This document shows, one piece after another, positions 9,984-19,800 of a DNA stretch of 64,000 bases. The translations under genes and the position numbers were made by a program. Location: positions 3,042,501 to 3,106,500 of the forward strand of contig NZ_CP108518.1 in assembly GCF_035989885.1 (NCBI RefSeq), read 5' to 3'. Under the pieces are notes generated by a model. The model was not told the DNA's origin, searched no databases, and saw only the letters and a list, made by a program, of their open reading frames with translations. This DNA is from Streptomyces sp. NBC_01232. Lineage in GTDB: Bacteria; Actinomycetota; Actinomycetes; Streptomycetales; Streptomycetaceae. Each line of letters starts with the position of its first letter. Positions within the stretch are counted from its first letter, which is position 1.

Positions 9984-11819
9984 TTACTGGCGGGTTGTGG
10001 ACAACTTGCTCCCCCCTGCGGCGACGGTGGCGTACTGCTCCCGCACCTCCCGGTAGCGCAGCAGCTCCGCCGCGACCGGTTCCAGCACCCGGGCCCGCCC
10101 GCACCCGGCCGCCGCCTGCCGCAGCCTGCGCTCCGCGTCCTGCCCGTACCGCCGCGCCGGGCCGCGGGCCGCGATCGAGCAGGACCATTCCACGAGCGGT
10201 CCGCCGATGATGCCCGCCACCATCAGCAGCACCGGCGGCAGCAGCCTCGGTTCCAGGACCCCGACGATCTGCCCGACCAGCCACAGCCCGCCGAAGATCT
10301 GCAGCAGGGTCATGGCGGCCTGCGCCAGCACCGCCGCCGGCCACCACGTGGGCCGCGGCGGCTTGACGCTCGGCACCGCGACCGCCGCCCCGAGCGTCAC
10401 CGCGATGTCGTCGAGCGCTTCCGGGAGCCGGTCGGCGCCGCGCACCGCGGTCTCCCGTACCGCCTGCGCCCACGGCTCGGGCAGCCCGGTGACCGCCTCG
10501 TCGGCGACGGCCCGCACGGCCTGTTCCACCCGCTGCCGTGCGGTCACCTCCTCCTCCACCGGGGCCTCGGCGACCGCCGGGCCGCGGCCGCCGATCGCCG
10601 CCAGGGCCGCCAGCCCCGCCAGGGTGCGCGGCGCGCGGCGGCTCTCGTACCAGCGCCACAGCCGCAGCCACGGTGTCCCGCACGCCTTTCCGGCGTTGCG
10701 CCGCCATGCGCGCTCGGCGGCGAGCCCGGCCGCGTACGCCCCGACCGCCTCGGCGAGCCGGTCCTCGAACTCGGCGCGCGCCGCCTCCCCGATCTCCGGC
10801 CCGGCGTGTCCGTCGGCCACGTACAGCGGCCGCAGGCGCGCGGCCGCGCGGTCGACGTCGGCGGAGATCCGCCGGGTGGCGGCGCCCTTCTCCTGGGTGA
10901 ACTGTCCGAGGAGCTCGCGCAGTTCCCCGACGCCCTCCCCGGTCAGTGCGGACAGCCCGAGGACGGTCGCGCCGGGCTCGCCGTGCTCGCCGAGGGCGAT
11001 GCCGTCGTCGTCGAGGAGCCGGCGCAGGTCGTCCAGTACGAGGTCGGCGGCCTCCCCGGGCAGCCGGTCCACCTGGTTCAGGACGACGAAGGTCACCTCC
11101 GCGTGCCCGGCGAGCGGCCGCAGGTAACGCTCGTGCAGCACGGCGTCCGCGTACTTCTCCGGGTCCACCACCCACACCACAGCGTCGACCAGCGCCAGGA
11201 CGCGGTCCACGTGGTCCCGGTGCGCGCCGACCGCCGAGTCCAGGTCGGGCAGGTCGACGAGGACCATCCCGCGCAAGGCCTCCGCCTCCGAGGTCTCGCG
11301 GGGCCGGCGCCGCAGGCGTCCGGGGATCTCCAGCCGGTCCAGCAGGCCGGCGGCTCCGTCCGACCAGCTGCACGCGATGGGTGCGGCGGTGGTCGGGCGG
11401 CGCAGGCCCATCTCCGAGATCTGCACCCCCGCGAGTGAATTGAAGAGAGTGGACTTGCCGCTTCCGGTGGCTCCGGCGATCGCGACGACCGTGTGCTGGG
11501 GCGAGAGCCCGCGGCGCGCGGCCGCCTCGTCCAGCACCCGCCCGGCCTCGGCGAGGGTCTTGCCGTCGAGCCTGGTCCGGGACAGCCCGACTAGCTGGCG
11601 CAGCGCGTCGAGGCGCAGCCGCAGGGCCTGCCCCTCCGGGCTGAGCGGCGGCGTGGCCGACTTGCCGCCGTCGCTGCCCTCGCCGGAGACGGCCCGTACG
11701 AGCGCCTCGTCGCCCTCGTCGCCGTCCGCCTCCTCGTTCCCGGTGACGGCCCGGGGGCGCGAGCGCGCGATGAAGCCGTCGTCCCAGCGGTCGTCGGTGC
11801 GGTCGGTCAGGGCGGTCAC
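9984..11819 (-). CDS. Dynamin-like/YfjP-type GTPase with C-terminal membrane hairpin
   Basis: 611 residues. The G1 motif is GATGSGKST near residue 115, G3 is VDLPDLDS and G4 is NQVD, matching bacterial ribosome-binding-GTPase-like/dynamin-family proteins. Near the C-terminus (about residues 500-560) two hydrophobic stretches (AVLAQAAMTLLQIFGGLWLVGQIV and PPVLLMVAGIIGGPLV, each written here in part of the span) suggest a membrane hairpin. A 4-bp gap separates it from the next GTPase gene upstream, so they are one operon. Paired GTPases of this kind resemble the Streptomyces DynA/DynB system, which stabilises FtsZ rings at sporulation septa. That role is inferred from the arrangement. Confidence 0.83.
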   Translation of the reverse strand: MTALTDRTDDRWDDGFIARSRPRAVTGNEEADGDEGDEALVRAVSGEGSDGGKSATPPLSPEGQALRLRLDALRQLVGLSRTRLDGKTLAEAGRVLDEAAARRGLSPQHTVVAIAGATGSGKSTLFNSLAGVQISEMGLRRPTTAAPIACSWSDGAAGLLDRLEIPGRLRRRPRETSEAEALRGMVLVDLPDLDSAVGAHRDHVDRVLALVDAVVWVVDPEKYADAVLHERYLRPLAGHAEVTFVVLNQVDRLPGEAADLVLDDLRRLLDDDGIALGEHGEPGATVLGLSALTGEGVGELRELLGQFTQEKGAATRRISADVDRAAARLRPLYVADGHAGPEIGEAARAEFEDRLAEAVGAYAAGLAAERAWRRNAGKACGTPWLRLWRWYESRRAPRTLAGLAALAAIGGRGPAVAEAPVEEEVTARQRVEQAVRAVADEAVTGLPEPWAQAVRETAVRGADRLPEALDDIAVTLGAAVAVPSVKPPRPTWWPAAVLAQAAMTLLQIFGGLWLVGQIVGVLEPRLLPPVLLMVAGIIGGPLVEWSCSIAARGPARRYGQDAERRLRQAAAGCGRARVLEPVAAELLRYREVREQYATVAAGGSKLSTTRQ

Positions 11820-11823
11820 CGCG

Positions 11824-13449
11824 TCACCTCTCCTTCTGCAGTACGGACAGCGCGGCGATCAGCTCGGCCTGTGGTTCGGGGGTCACTTCGAGCGCCTCCA
11901 GCGGGGCGAGCCGGCGGTTGCGTTCGGCGCGCAGCACCTGGTCGAGGTGGTCGCCGACCAGTTCCCCGCCCCGGTCGCGCAGTCGCAGGGCGGCCTGTGC
12001 GCCGATCCGTTCGGCGAGCTTCTCCCCCGCGGGCCGGGCCCGCTTGCCGCCGAGGAGGGCGGCGGCGAGCAGGGCGGCGACGCCGCCGGCGTCGGGTGCC
12101 GGCTGCTTGTCGAGCTTGGCCACCTCCTCCTCGGCGAGCTCCTCCAGGACCCGCCGCCACCGGCGTACGGCCATGCCGATGCGTTCGCCGGCCTCCCGGT
12201 CGGGTGCGGGCAGCGGGACGGCGCCGGCGGCCGGCTCGCGGCGCCAGGCTTCGGCGATCCGCTCGTCGGCGGCGGCGACGGCGCACTGGAGGAGCGCGGC
12301 GAGGGATTCGGCGAGCGAGTCCAGCAGTTCTTCGGCGGTCGTGTCGAGGGGGTAGCCGCGCCACCGGGTCAGTGCGTCCCCGGCCAGTACGGCGCCGTGG
12401 TCGAGGCGGCCCCGGACCCGCTTGCCCTCCCGTTTGTACGCGTCCTCGACGGCCGAGGTCAGCCGTACGGCGGCGGCGTGCTGGGCGGCGACGGCGGAGG
12501 CGAGCTCCGGCATCCGGCGCCCGAGGGAGTCCAGCGCGCCGAGCGCGGTGCGCCCGACGGCGTACTGCCGGGCGGCCGGGTCCTGCGCGTGGTGGGCGAG
12601 CCAGGCGAAGAGCGGGGCGACGGCACTGGCCGGAAGCAGCCCGCCCCCGCCCGCGGACTCGGGCAGTTCGGGCACGGTGAAGCGCGGTACGTCGCCCAGC
12701 CCGGCCTTGGTGAGCAGGGCCCCGTACTGCCGTGAGACCTCGGCGAGCACCTGGTGCGGGACCCGGTCGAGGACGGTGATGAGGGTGGCCCTGTACTGCT
12801 TGGCGGTGCGCAGCAGGTGCCAGGGGACGGCGTCGGCGTACCGCGATGCGGTGGTGACCATCACCCAGACGTCGGCGGCGCAGATGAGTTCGGCGGCGAG
12901 GGTGCGGTTCTCGACGACGAGGGAGTCGATGTCGGGGGCGTCGAGGATGGCCAGCCCGCGGGGCAGGCTGGAGACGGTTTCGATCCGCATCTCGCGGGTC
13001 GCGTGGGTGCCCGCGGACCCCCGGTCGCGGGCCCGGGACTTGGCGGCGGGGGGCGTCTCCTCCTCCTCGTGCGGCACCCAGACCCGCATCAGGTCGGGGA
13101 GTACGCGCATTCCGGCGAACCAGTGGTGGTCATCCGGATGGCAGACGAGCACCGGTGTGCGCGTGGTCGGTCGCAGCACCCCGGCTTCGCTGACCTGCCG
13201 GCCGACGAGGGAGTTGACGAGGGTGGACTTGCCGGCCCCGGTGGACCCGCCGACGACGGCGAGCATCGGCGCCTCCGGCGCCTTCAGCCGGGGTACGAGG
13301 TAGTCGTCGAGCTGCGCGAGCAGCTCGGCTCTGGTCTGGCGGGCGCGCGGAGCGCCGGGCAGGGGCAGCGGCAGACGCACGGACGCGACCCGGTCGCGCA
13401 GGGCGGACAGGGCATCGAGCAGCTGAGGCCGAACATCCAAGGTCACCAC
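11824..13449 (-). CDS. Dynamin-family GTPase, first gene of the GTPase pair
   Basis: 541 residues with start GTG 13449, giving [20 protein letters not shown], the usual N-terminus of the Streptomyces family. G1 is [10 protein letters not shown] near residue 65, followed by LRPTTRTPV (G2 region) and LDAPDIDS (G3). The C-terminal half is helical with many Ala/Arg/Glu, without clear membrane spans, so it may be brought to the membrane by its partner encoded just downstream. A longer frame reaches back to 13596 but runs into AT-richer intergenic sequence and is not favoured. No strong ribosome site was seen before the GTG. Confidence 0.8.
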   Translation of the reverse strand: MVTLDVRPQLLDALSALRDRVASVRLPLPLPGAPRARQTRAELLAQLDDYLVPRLKAPEAPMLAVVGGSTGAGKSTLVNSLVGRQVSEAGVLRPTTRTPVLVCHPDDHHWFAGMRVLPDLMRVWVPHEEEETPPAAKSRARDRGSAGTHATREMRIETVSSLPRGLAILDAPDIDSLVVENRTLAAELICAADVWVMVTTASRYADAVPWHLLRTAKQYRATLITVLDRVPHQVLAEVSRQYGALLTKAGLGDVPRFTVPELPESAGGGGLLPASAVAPLFAWLAHHAQDPAARQYAVGRTALGALDSLGRRMPELASAVAAQHAAAVRLTSAVEDAYKREGKRVRGRLDHGAVLAGDALTRWRGYPLDTTAEELLDSLAESLAALLQCAVAAADERIAEAWRREPAAGAVPLPAPDREAGERIGMAVRRWRRVLEELAEEEVAKLDKQPAPDAGGVAALLAAALLGGKRARPAGEKLAERIGAQAALRLRDRGGELVGDHLDQVLRAERNRRLAPLEALEVTPEPQAELIAALSVLQKER

Positions 13450-13772
13450 ATGCGAAGAATGCCCAATTTGGGACCATTTTTGAAGCTTATACGTCCTCTG
13501 CGCGCCGACCGCGACTCCAGTGGGACATTCTGGGCACGACGGACGAGTGGGGCGCAGGCATAACGAGTGCACAACACCAGGGGCGACGCGGCGCAAAAGC
13601 GATGCGAGAATCGCACCTGCCTGCGATTATCGGGACCGCTTCACCGAACCTCCACATCGTGGCCCGCGAGTGAAGCAACCGGGACAAGGCAACCGGAGCC
13701 CTATCCTTGACCCGGCACGGACCTCAGCCCCACCCCCACCGGGGGCTCCAGGCCCACCAAGGCCACCTTCCG
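13450..13772. other. Gene-free stretch between GTPase operon and tRNA-Arg
   Basis: About 320 bp, clearly richer in A/T than its surroundings. On the minus strand a TATAAG element at 13486-13491 lies about 40 bp before the GTPase GTG and could be its -10 box. On the plus strand TATCCT at 13702-13707 lies 66 bp before the tRNA and could be its -10 box. No matching TTGACA-type -35 was found for either. No protein is supported here. Confidence 0.4.
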
Positions 13773-13845
13773 GCCCCCGTAGCTCAGTGGATAGAGCAGG
13801 TGCCTTCTAAGCACTTGGCCGCAGGTTCGAGTCCTGCCGGGGGCA
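13773..13845 (+). tRNA. tRNA-Arg (anticodon TCT)
   Basis: A 73-nt cloverleaf can be drawn fully: acceptor GCCCCCG (13773-13779) with CGGGGGC (13838-13844), D-arm GCTC/GAGC, anticodon stem GGTGC/GCACT around loop CTTCTAA with anticodon TCT at 13806-13808, T-arm GCAGG/CCTGC with TTCGAGT, and discriminator A at 13845. CCA is not encoded. It reads AGA/AGG, rare codons in this genome. It lies exactly between ordinary chromosome and the biosynthetic cluster, a position often used for island integration. Confidence 0.95.
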
Positions 13846-13863
13846 CTCTTCACGTCCCACCTC

Positions 13864-13887
13864 AAGCCCTCCCCCCGGGGAGGGCTT
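13864..13887 (+). terminator. Terminator hairpin after tRNA-Arg
   Basis: Arms AAGCCCTCCCC (13864-13874) and GGGGAGGGCTT (13877-13887) form a stem of up to 11 bp with a tight C-rich loop, followed by TTCG. Its position 18 bp after the tRNA fits a rho-independent stop. Confidence 0.75.
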
Positions 13888-13942
13888 TCGTGCGTACGGG
13901 GACGCGGGCGTACGGGGGCAACGGACGCGCCCGGGCGCGACG

Positions 13943-13970
13943 ACGGCCCGCCGGGGGCGCGGCGGGCCGT
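13943..13970 (-). terminator. Terminator hairpin after cysN
   Basis: Ten-bp perfect stem ACGGCCCGCC (13943-13952) / GGCGGGCCGT (13961-13970) with an 8-base loop, 15 bp past the cysN stop. It would end the 17-kb minus-strand unit and also insulate it from the tRNA. Confidence 0.7.
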
Positions 13971-13985
13971 TCGTGCGGGTGCGGG

Positions 13986-15299
13986 TCAGCCCTCGGTGCC
14001 GAGGCCCGGGCCCGCCATGCCGGCGGCGAGGGTGGTGCCGTCCGAGGGCTCGATCAGCAGGAACGAGCCCGTCAGGCGCGAGGCGCTGTACGGGTCCAGG
14101 GCCAGGGGCTCGGCCGTGCGCAGCAGGACCCGGCCGATGTCGTTGGCCACGAGCCGGCCCGGGTTCGGCTGCCGGGTCAGGTCCTGCAGGTCCAGCCGGG
14201 ACTCGATGTCCCGTACGACGGCCTGCACCGTGCGGGTGGTGTGCTTGAGCAGGACGCGGGCGCCGATGGTCAGGGGCCGGTCCGCCACGTGGCAGACGGT
14301 GGCCTCCACGTCCCGGGTGGTGTCCGGGGCGCTCGCGGAGGGGGCGATCAGGTCGCCCCGGGAGATGTCGACGTCGTCCTCCAGCAGCAGCGTCACCGAC
14401 TGCGGGGCGCGTGCGGCGTCGGCGCGCTCCCCCAGGACGTCGATGCCGCGGATGGTGCTGGTCAGCCCGGACGGCAGGATGGTGACCTGCTCGCCCACGC
14501 TGAGCGTGCCCGCCGCCAACTGGCCCGCGTAGCCGCGGTAGTCGGGGTGCTCGGCGGTCTGCGGACGGATCACGTACTGCACCGGGAAGCGGGCGGGCGC
14601 CTCGGCGGCGTCCCGGCCGACCGGGACGGTCTCCAGGTGTTCCAGCACCGTCGGGCCCACGTACCAGTCCATGTTGGCGGACGGGTCCACCACGTTGTCG
14701 CCGTTCAGGGCGGAGATCGGGACGGGGGTGACCGCCGGGATGCCGAGGGAGGCCGCGTACGTGGCGAACTCGTCGGCGATGGCGGCGTAGGCGGCCTCGT
14801 CGTAACCCACCAGGTCCATCTTGTTGACGGCCAGGACCACCTGCGGGACGCGCAGGAGGGCCGCGACGGCCGCGTGCCGGCGGGTCTGCTCCACCACCCC
14901 GTTGCGGGCGTCGACCAGGATGATCGCGAGCTCGGCCGTGGAGGCTCCGGTGACCATGTTGCGGGTGTACTGCACGTGCCCGGGGGTGTCGGCGAGGATG
15001 AACCGGCGCCGGGCGGTGGCGAAGTAGCGGTAGGCCACGTCGATGGTGATGCCCTGCTCCCGCTCGGCCCGCAGGCCGTCGGTGAGCAGCGCCAGGTCGG
15101 GTGTGTCCTGGCCGCGCTGGGCGGAGACGGCCTCCACGGCCTCCAGCTGGTCGGTCAGGATCGACTTGGAGTCGTGCAGCAGCCGGCCCACCAGGGTGGA
15201 CTTGCCGTCGTCGACGGAACCGGCGGTGGCCAGGCGCAGGGTGTCGATGGCGACGGCGGCGTCCTCGAGTACCGGTGCCGGGGAGTCCAGGATTGTCAT
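13986..15299 (-). CDS. cysN: Sulfate adenylyltransferase large subunit CysN (GTPase)
   Basis: 437 residues. EF-Tu-like GTPase: G1 AGSVDDGKSTL near residue 26, G3 DTPGH, G4 NKMD, then beta-barrel domains. With CysD it makes APS from ATP and sulfate, GTP hydrolysis driving the reaction. It has no fused APS kinase domain, since cysC is separate here. The ATG shares one base with the cysD stop (TAATG). It is the last gene of the unit starting at mbtH. No sulfite or PAPS reductase genes are next to it, so the output is PAPS for sulfation rather than cysteine. An assignment to primary assimilation is less likely because of the position behind NRPS genes. Confidence 0.95.
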   Translation of the reverse strand: MTILDSPAPVLEDAAVAIDTLRLATAGSVDDGKSTLVGRLLHDSKSILTDQLEAVEAVSAQRGQDTPDLALLTDGLRAEREQGITIDVAYRYFATARRRFILADTPGHVQYTRNMVTGASTAELAIILVDARNGVVEQTRRHAAVAALLRVPQVVLAVNKMDLVGYDEAAYAAIADEFATYAASLGIPAVTPVPISALNGDNVVDPSANMDWYVGPTVLEHLETVPVGRDAAEAPARFPVQYVIRPQTAEHPDYRGYAGQLAAGTLSVGEQVTILPSGLTSTIRGIDVLGERADAARAPQSVTLLLEDDVDISRGDLIAPSASAPDTTRDVEATVCHVADRPLTIGARVLLKHTTRTVQAVVRDIESRLDLQDLTRQPNPGRLVANDIGRVLLRTAEPLALDPYSASRLTGSFLLIEPSDGTTLAAGMAGPGLGTEG

Positions 15300-16213
15300 T
15301 AGAAGTACCCTTCGCGCTTGCGGTCTTCCATCGCGGCCTCGGACATCTTGTCGTCGGCGCGGGTCGCGCCCCGCTCGGTGAGCCGGGAGGCGGCGATCTC
15401 GGCGATCACGGCGTCGAGCGTGGTGGCGTCGGAGTCCACCGCGCCGGTGCAGGACATGTCGCCGACGGTGCGGTAGCGGATGAGCCGCTTCTCGGGCGTC
15501 TCGCCCTCCTTCGGACCGCCCCACTCGCCGGCCGTCAGCCACATCCCGTTGCGCAGGAACACCTCGCGCTCGTGGGCGAAGTAGATCTCCGGCAGCTCGA
15601 TCTCCTCGCGGGCGATGTACTGCCAGACGTCCAACTCGGTCCAGTTGGAGAGCGGGAAGACCCGCACGTGCTCGCCGGGGGCGTGGCGGCCGTTGTAGAG
15701 CTGCCACAGCTCGGGGCGCTGACGGCGGGGGTCCCACTGGGAGAACTCGTCGCGCAGGGAGAAGACGCGCTCCTTGGCGCGGGCCTTCTCCTCGTCGCGC
15801 CGCCCGCCGCCGAAGACCGCGTCGAACCTCAGGCTCTGGATCGCCTCCGTCAGCGGGACGGTCTGGAGCGGGTTGCGGGTGCCGTCCGGGCGCTCGTGCA
15901 GCCGGCCGTTGTCGATGTACTCCTGGACGGAGGCCACGTGCAGCCGCAGTCCGCACCGGGCCACCGCGCGGTCGCGGTAGTCCAGCACCTCGGGGAAGTT
16001 GTGGCCGGTGTCCACGTGGAGGAGGACGAAGGGCACCGGCGCCGGGGCGAACGCCTTGCGGGCGAGGTGCAGCATGACGATGGAGTCCTTGCCGCCGGAG
16101 AAGAGGATCACCGGCTTCTCGAACTCCCCCGCCACCTCACGGAAGATGTGCACGGCCTCGGACTCGAGGACGTCCAGGTGCGTCAGCGGCGCGAGCCGGA
16201 CGGCGGTGGTCAC
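15299..16213 (-). CDS. cysD: Sulfate adenylyltransferase small subunit CysD
   Basis: 304 residues. PP-loop ATP pyrophosphatase motif SGGKDS near residue 38, then HVDTGHNFPE, and the GGRRDEEKARAKERVFS segment, all typical of CysD. It adenylates sulfate as a heterodimer with CysN. GTG 16213 overlaps the cysC stop (GTGA), so cysC-cysD-cysN is translated as a coupled set. This gives one APS/PAPS module inside the NRPS operon. Confidence 0.95.
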   Translation of the reverse strand: MTTAVRLAPLTHLDVLESEAVHIFREVAGEFEKPVILFSGGKDSIVMLHLARKAFAPAPVPFVLLHVDTGHNFPEVLDYRDRAVARCGLRLHVASVQEYIDNGRLHERPDGTRNPLQTVPLTEAIQSLRFDAVFGGGRRDEEKARAKERVFSLRDEFSQWDPRRQRPELWQLYNGRHAPGEHVRVFPLSNWTELDVWQYIAREEIELPEIYFAHEREVFLRNGMWLTAGEWGGPKEGETPEKRLIRYRTVGDMSCTGAVDSDATTLDAVIAEIAASRLTERGATRADDKMSEAAMEDRKREGYF

Positions 16214-16803
16214 AGCAGTCCCCTTTCGGACAGCAGCGCCCATACCGCGTCCGCGGATTCCTGGCTGCTCTGTTGGTGGGTTTCCAGCCGCAGGTCCGGC
16301 CGGGCCGGCTGCTCGTACGGGTCGTCGACCCCGGTCAGTCCGGAGATCTCGCCGGCGGCCTGCTTGGCGTACAGGCCCTTCACGTCGCGCTCCGAGCACA
16401 CCTCGACCGGGGTGGCCACGTGGATCTCCAGGTAGGCGGTGCCGCGGTCGGCGTGCCGCTTGCGGACGGCCTCGCGGCTGTCCTCGTACGGGGCGATCAC
16501 CGGGACCAGCGTGACGACCCCGTTGGCCGAGAGCACGTCGGCGACCAGGCCGATGCGCTGGACGTTGGTGTTGCGGTCCTCTCGCGAGTAGCCGAGGCCG
16601 GCCGAGAGGAACCGGCGGATCTCGTCCCCGTCGAGTATCTCCACCCGGCGGCCGGCGGCGCGCAGCCGCTCGGCGAGGAGCCCGGCGATGGTGCTCTTGC
16701 CGGAGCTGGGCAGGCCGGTCAGCCATACGGTCGCACCGCAGGTGCAGCTGGGGCAGGGCGGGGCCGCCGGCTCGGCGGGCGGACTCTCCTGAGTCAGTGT
16801 CAT
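16210..16803 (-). CDS. cysC: APS kinase CysC
   Basis: 197 residues. P-loop GLPSSGKST near residue 33, DGDEIRRFLSAGLGYSREDRNTN and the C-terminal GVDDPYEQP are hallmarks of adenylylsulfate kinase, which makes PAPS from APS and ATP. The start at ATG 16803 is preceded by AGGAG at a 7-base distance; TTG 16809 is a weaker option. The N-terminus has an extra CPSCTCG stretch, perhaps a metal site. It follows the NRPS stop by 31 bp. Together with the sulfotransferase at 26309-27076 it points to sulfation of the peptide or of a precursor. Confidence 0.95.
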   Translation of the reverse strand: MTLTQESPPAEPAAPPCPSCTCGATVWLTGLPSSGKSTIAGLLAERLRAAGRRVEILDGDEIRRFLSAGLGYSREDRNTNVQRIGLVADVLSANGVVTLVPVIAPYEDSREAVRKRHADRGTAYLEIHVATPVEVCSERDVKGLYAKQAAGEISGLTGVDDPYEQPARPDLRLETHQQSSQESADAVWALLSERGLL

Positions 16804-16834
16804 GGTCAATCTCCTGACGGGCTCGGCCTGGTTC

Positions 16835-19800
16835 TCAGGCCCGGGTCCCTGCGGGAACGGACGCGGTCGCGGGGGTGGCGGACGCGGATGCGGTCGCGGA
16901 TGCGGTCGCGGATGCGGTCGCGGCGGGCCGGGGGGCGCGGTGGCGGCTCCGGTCGGCCCGGCGGAGCGGGGTGCGGCTGACCTGCTTGGCCGCCTCCTCC
17001 TCGATGTGGACGGCCAGCCCGGCCACGGTGGGGTGCTGGAAGAAGGCGCCGAGGCGGACCTCGGTGGAGCAGGCGTCGCCGATGCGGGCGGCGACGCGGG
17101 TGGCGAGCAGCGAGTGGCCGCCCAGGTCGAAGAAGTTGTCGAGGGCGCCGACCCGGGCCACGCCGAGCACGTCCGACCAGACCGTGGCGATGGCCCGCTC
17201 GGTCGGGGTGCGCGGGGCGACGTAGACCGTGGTGGCGGCCTCGCGTCCGGTGCTGGGGGCGGGCAGGGCCTTGCGGTCCAGCTTGCCGTTGGCGCTCAGC
17301 GGCCAGGCGTCCAGGACGAGGAAGTGCCGCGGGATCATGGACTCGGGGAGCATGGCGTGCAGGTGGGCACGGAGCTCGGGGACCAGGGCACTGCGCCAGA
17401 CCGCCTCGAGCGGGTCGTTGGAGTAGACGCCCCAGCCCCGGTCGGGCGCGCTCATCGCGAGTTCGCGCACGGGGCGCAGGGCGCGGGCGGCCGACCGGGT
17501 GATCAGTACGTCGAGACGGCCGGGCCGCTCGGGGTGCAGGGCGGGGACCACCTGGTAGCCCAGTTCGCCCACCCGCTCGGCCAGTTCGTGCGGGTCGAGG
17601 GTGGCGTCCGGGCCGCCGTCGGCGGGCAGGTCGGCCGCGAGCCGGGCGTCGGTGACCGCGGAGATCAGAGCGCTGTCGGGCTGCTCGGCGCGCAGTCGTT
17701 CGACCAGTTCGGCGACCGGTGCGACCGGCCACTCCTCCAGCGGCTTGCCCTCGTCGGTGGCCGGCTCGGCCCCGGCGAGGTGCAGGACGGCGTCGTAGCG
17801 GTACTTGACCAGCTCGTTGCGGTGGCCGCCGCGCTTCGAGAGCAGGGAGACGCCCGCGATCTCGGGCCGGTCGCCGGCCAGTGCGGTGAAGAAGCCGGGG
17901 TCGATGACGAGTTCGGCGTCGCGGGCGACGCGGTCCGCCACGGCCCGGTCGAACTCCGGGCCCTCGGAGGGACCTTCGGCATCGGCGCGTTCGAGGGAGG
18001 CGTGGAAGGTTTCCAGCAGGGCCTGGTTGCGTACGTCGCCGACGATCACGGCGCCGCCGGGGCGGACCACGCGCAGGGCCTTGGTGAGGACCTCGGCCAG
18101 GTAGTCGGCGTTCGGGAAGTACTGGGCCACGGAGTTGATCAGCACGATGTCGAAGCTGTCGTCGGCGACCCCGTCGAAGTCCTCGGCGGAGCGCTGGAGC
18201 AGCTCGACCCGGCCCGCCCCCTCGGGCAGCAGCGGCAGCTTGGCCTCCAGGTCGCGGATGGCCACCTCGGAGACGTCGATGCCGCAGTAGTACTCGGCGT
18301 GCGCGGCGATCGGGAACATCAGCAGACCCGTGCCGCAGCCGATCTCCAGGACCCGCCGGTGGGGCAGGGCCAGGACCCGGCCGACGATGGAGTCGACCCA
18401 GGAGCGCATCTCGTCGGCGCCGAGCGGCTCGCCGGTGTAGGAGCTGATCCAGCCGGAGATGTCGAAGGTGGGATCGGCGGTCTGCTGTTCCCCGGCCTGG
18501 TAGATCTGGTCGAAGACCTCGCTCCACCGGTCCACCTGGGCCTCGTCCCCGCCGACGCTGCGGGCGGCGCCTGCCGCCTTGGTGAGGTAGGCGACGAGCT
18601 GGGGGGTGCCGTCGGCGTCGGGTACGGCGGTGACCAGGGCCTGGTCCACGGTCGGGTGTTCGACGAGGGCGGTCTCGATCTCGGCGGGCTCGATGCGCTG
18701 GCCGCGGATCTTGATCTGGTGGTCGAGGCGGCCGAGGTACTCGACGGTGCCGTCGGCCCGCCAGCGGACCAGGTCGCCGGTGCGGTAGAGCCGGCCGCCC
18801 GCGGAGAACGGGTCGGGCACGAACCGGTCGGCCGTCAGCCCCGGACGCCGGTGATAACCGCGCGCCAGCGGGACACCGCCGATGCACAGCTCACCCGGCA
18901 CACCCACCGGCTGGACCCGCATGGCCGCGTCCAGGACGTGGATCCGCGCGCCGGTGATCGGGGCGCCGATCGGCACCCGGCGGGCCGGTACGGGGCTGGT
19001 CACGTGGTGGGCGGTGACGTCGATGGAGGCCTCGGTGGGCCCGTACAGGTTGTGCAGTTCGGCGTGCGGGAACAGCCGGTGGAAGGTGGCGCAGACCTCG
19101 GCGGTGAGCTCCTCGCCGCTGCACACGACGCGGCGCAGCTCGGGCAGTCGCACGCCCGCCGGGGCCGCCGCGTCCTTGGCCGCCTCAGCGGTGTCCAGGA
19201 ACACCTTGAGCATGGACGGGACGAAGTGGGTGGTGGTGACGGAGGCCGCGGCGGCGGCCCGGGCCAGGTAGCCGGGGTCCCGCTGGCCGCCCGGGTCGGC
19301 CATGACGATGCGGGCGCCGGTCAGCAGGGCCCAGGTGAGCTCCCAGACGGACACGTCGAACCCGATGGGGGTCTTGTGCAGGACCCGGTCGGTGTGGTCG
19401 AGGCGGTAGCGGTCCTGCATCCACAGCAGCCGGTTGGTGATGGCGTGGTGGGAGTTGGCGGCGCCCTTGGGGCGGCCGGTGGAGCCCGAGGTGTAGAGCA
19501 CGTAGGCCGGGTTCTGCGGGTGGAGGGGGACCGCGGGACGGGTCGCGGGAAGCCCGGCGAGGTCCTCGACGAGGTCCTCGACCCGCACCACCTCCACATC
19601 CTCCGCCCCGGCCAGCACGGCATCCGCACCCGCCGAGGTCAGCACCACGACCGGACGACCGTCCTCCACCAGATAACGCACCCGCTCCGCCGGATACGAC
19701 GGATCCAGCGGCAGATACGCCGCCCCCGCCTTCAGCACACCCAACAGCGCCGGCACCAGATCCGGCCCACGCTCCAGGCACACACCCACCAAAGACTCGG

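Noticed and set aside
13450..13596. Longer N-terminus of the first GTPase
   Set aside because: It would run through AT-richer intergenic sequence with a possible -10 box, and the family N-terminus starts at GTG 13449.
13986..16803. cys genes as primary sulfate assimilation
   Set aside because: No reductase genes nearby and operon linkage with NRPS genes; kept as PAPS supply for the cluster, although a genome check is needed to be certain.
16884..16919. Repeat array that could suggest a CRISPR
   Set aside because: Units are 12 bp, directly adjacent, without spacers, and lie inside a coding sequence.
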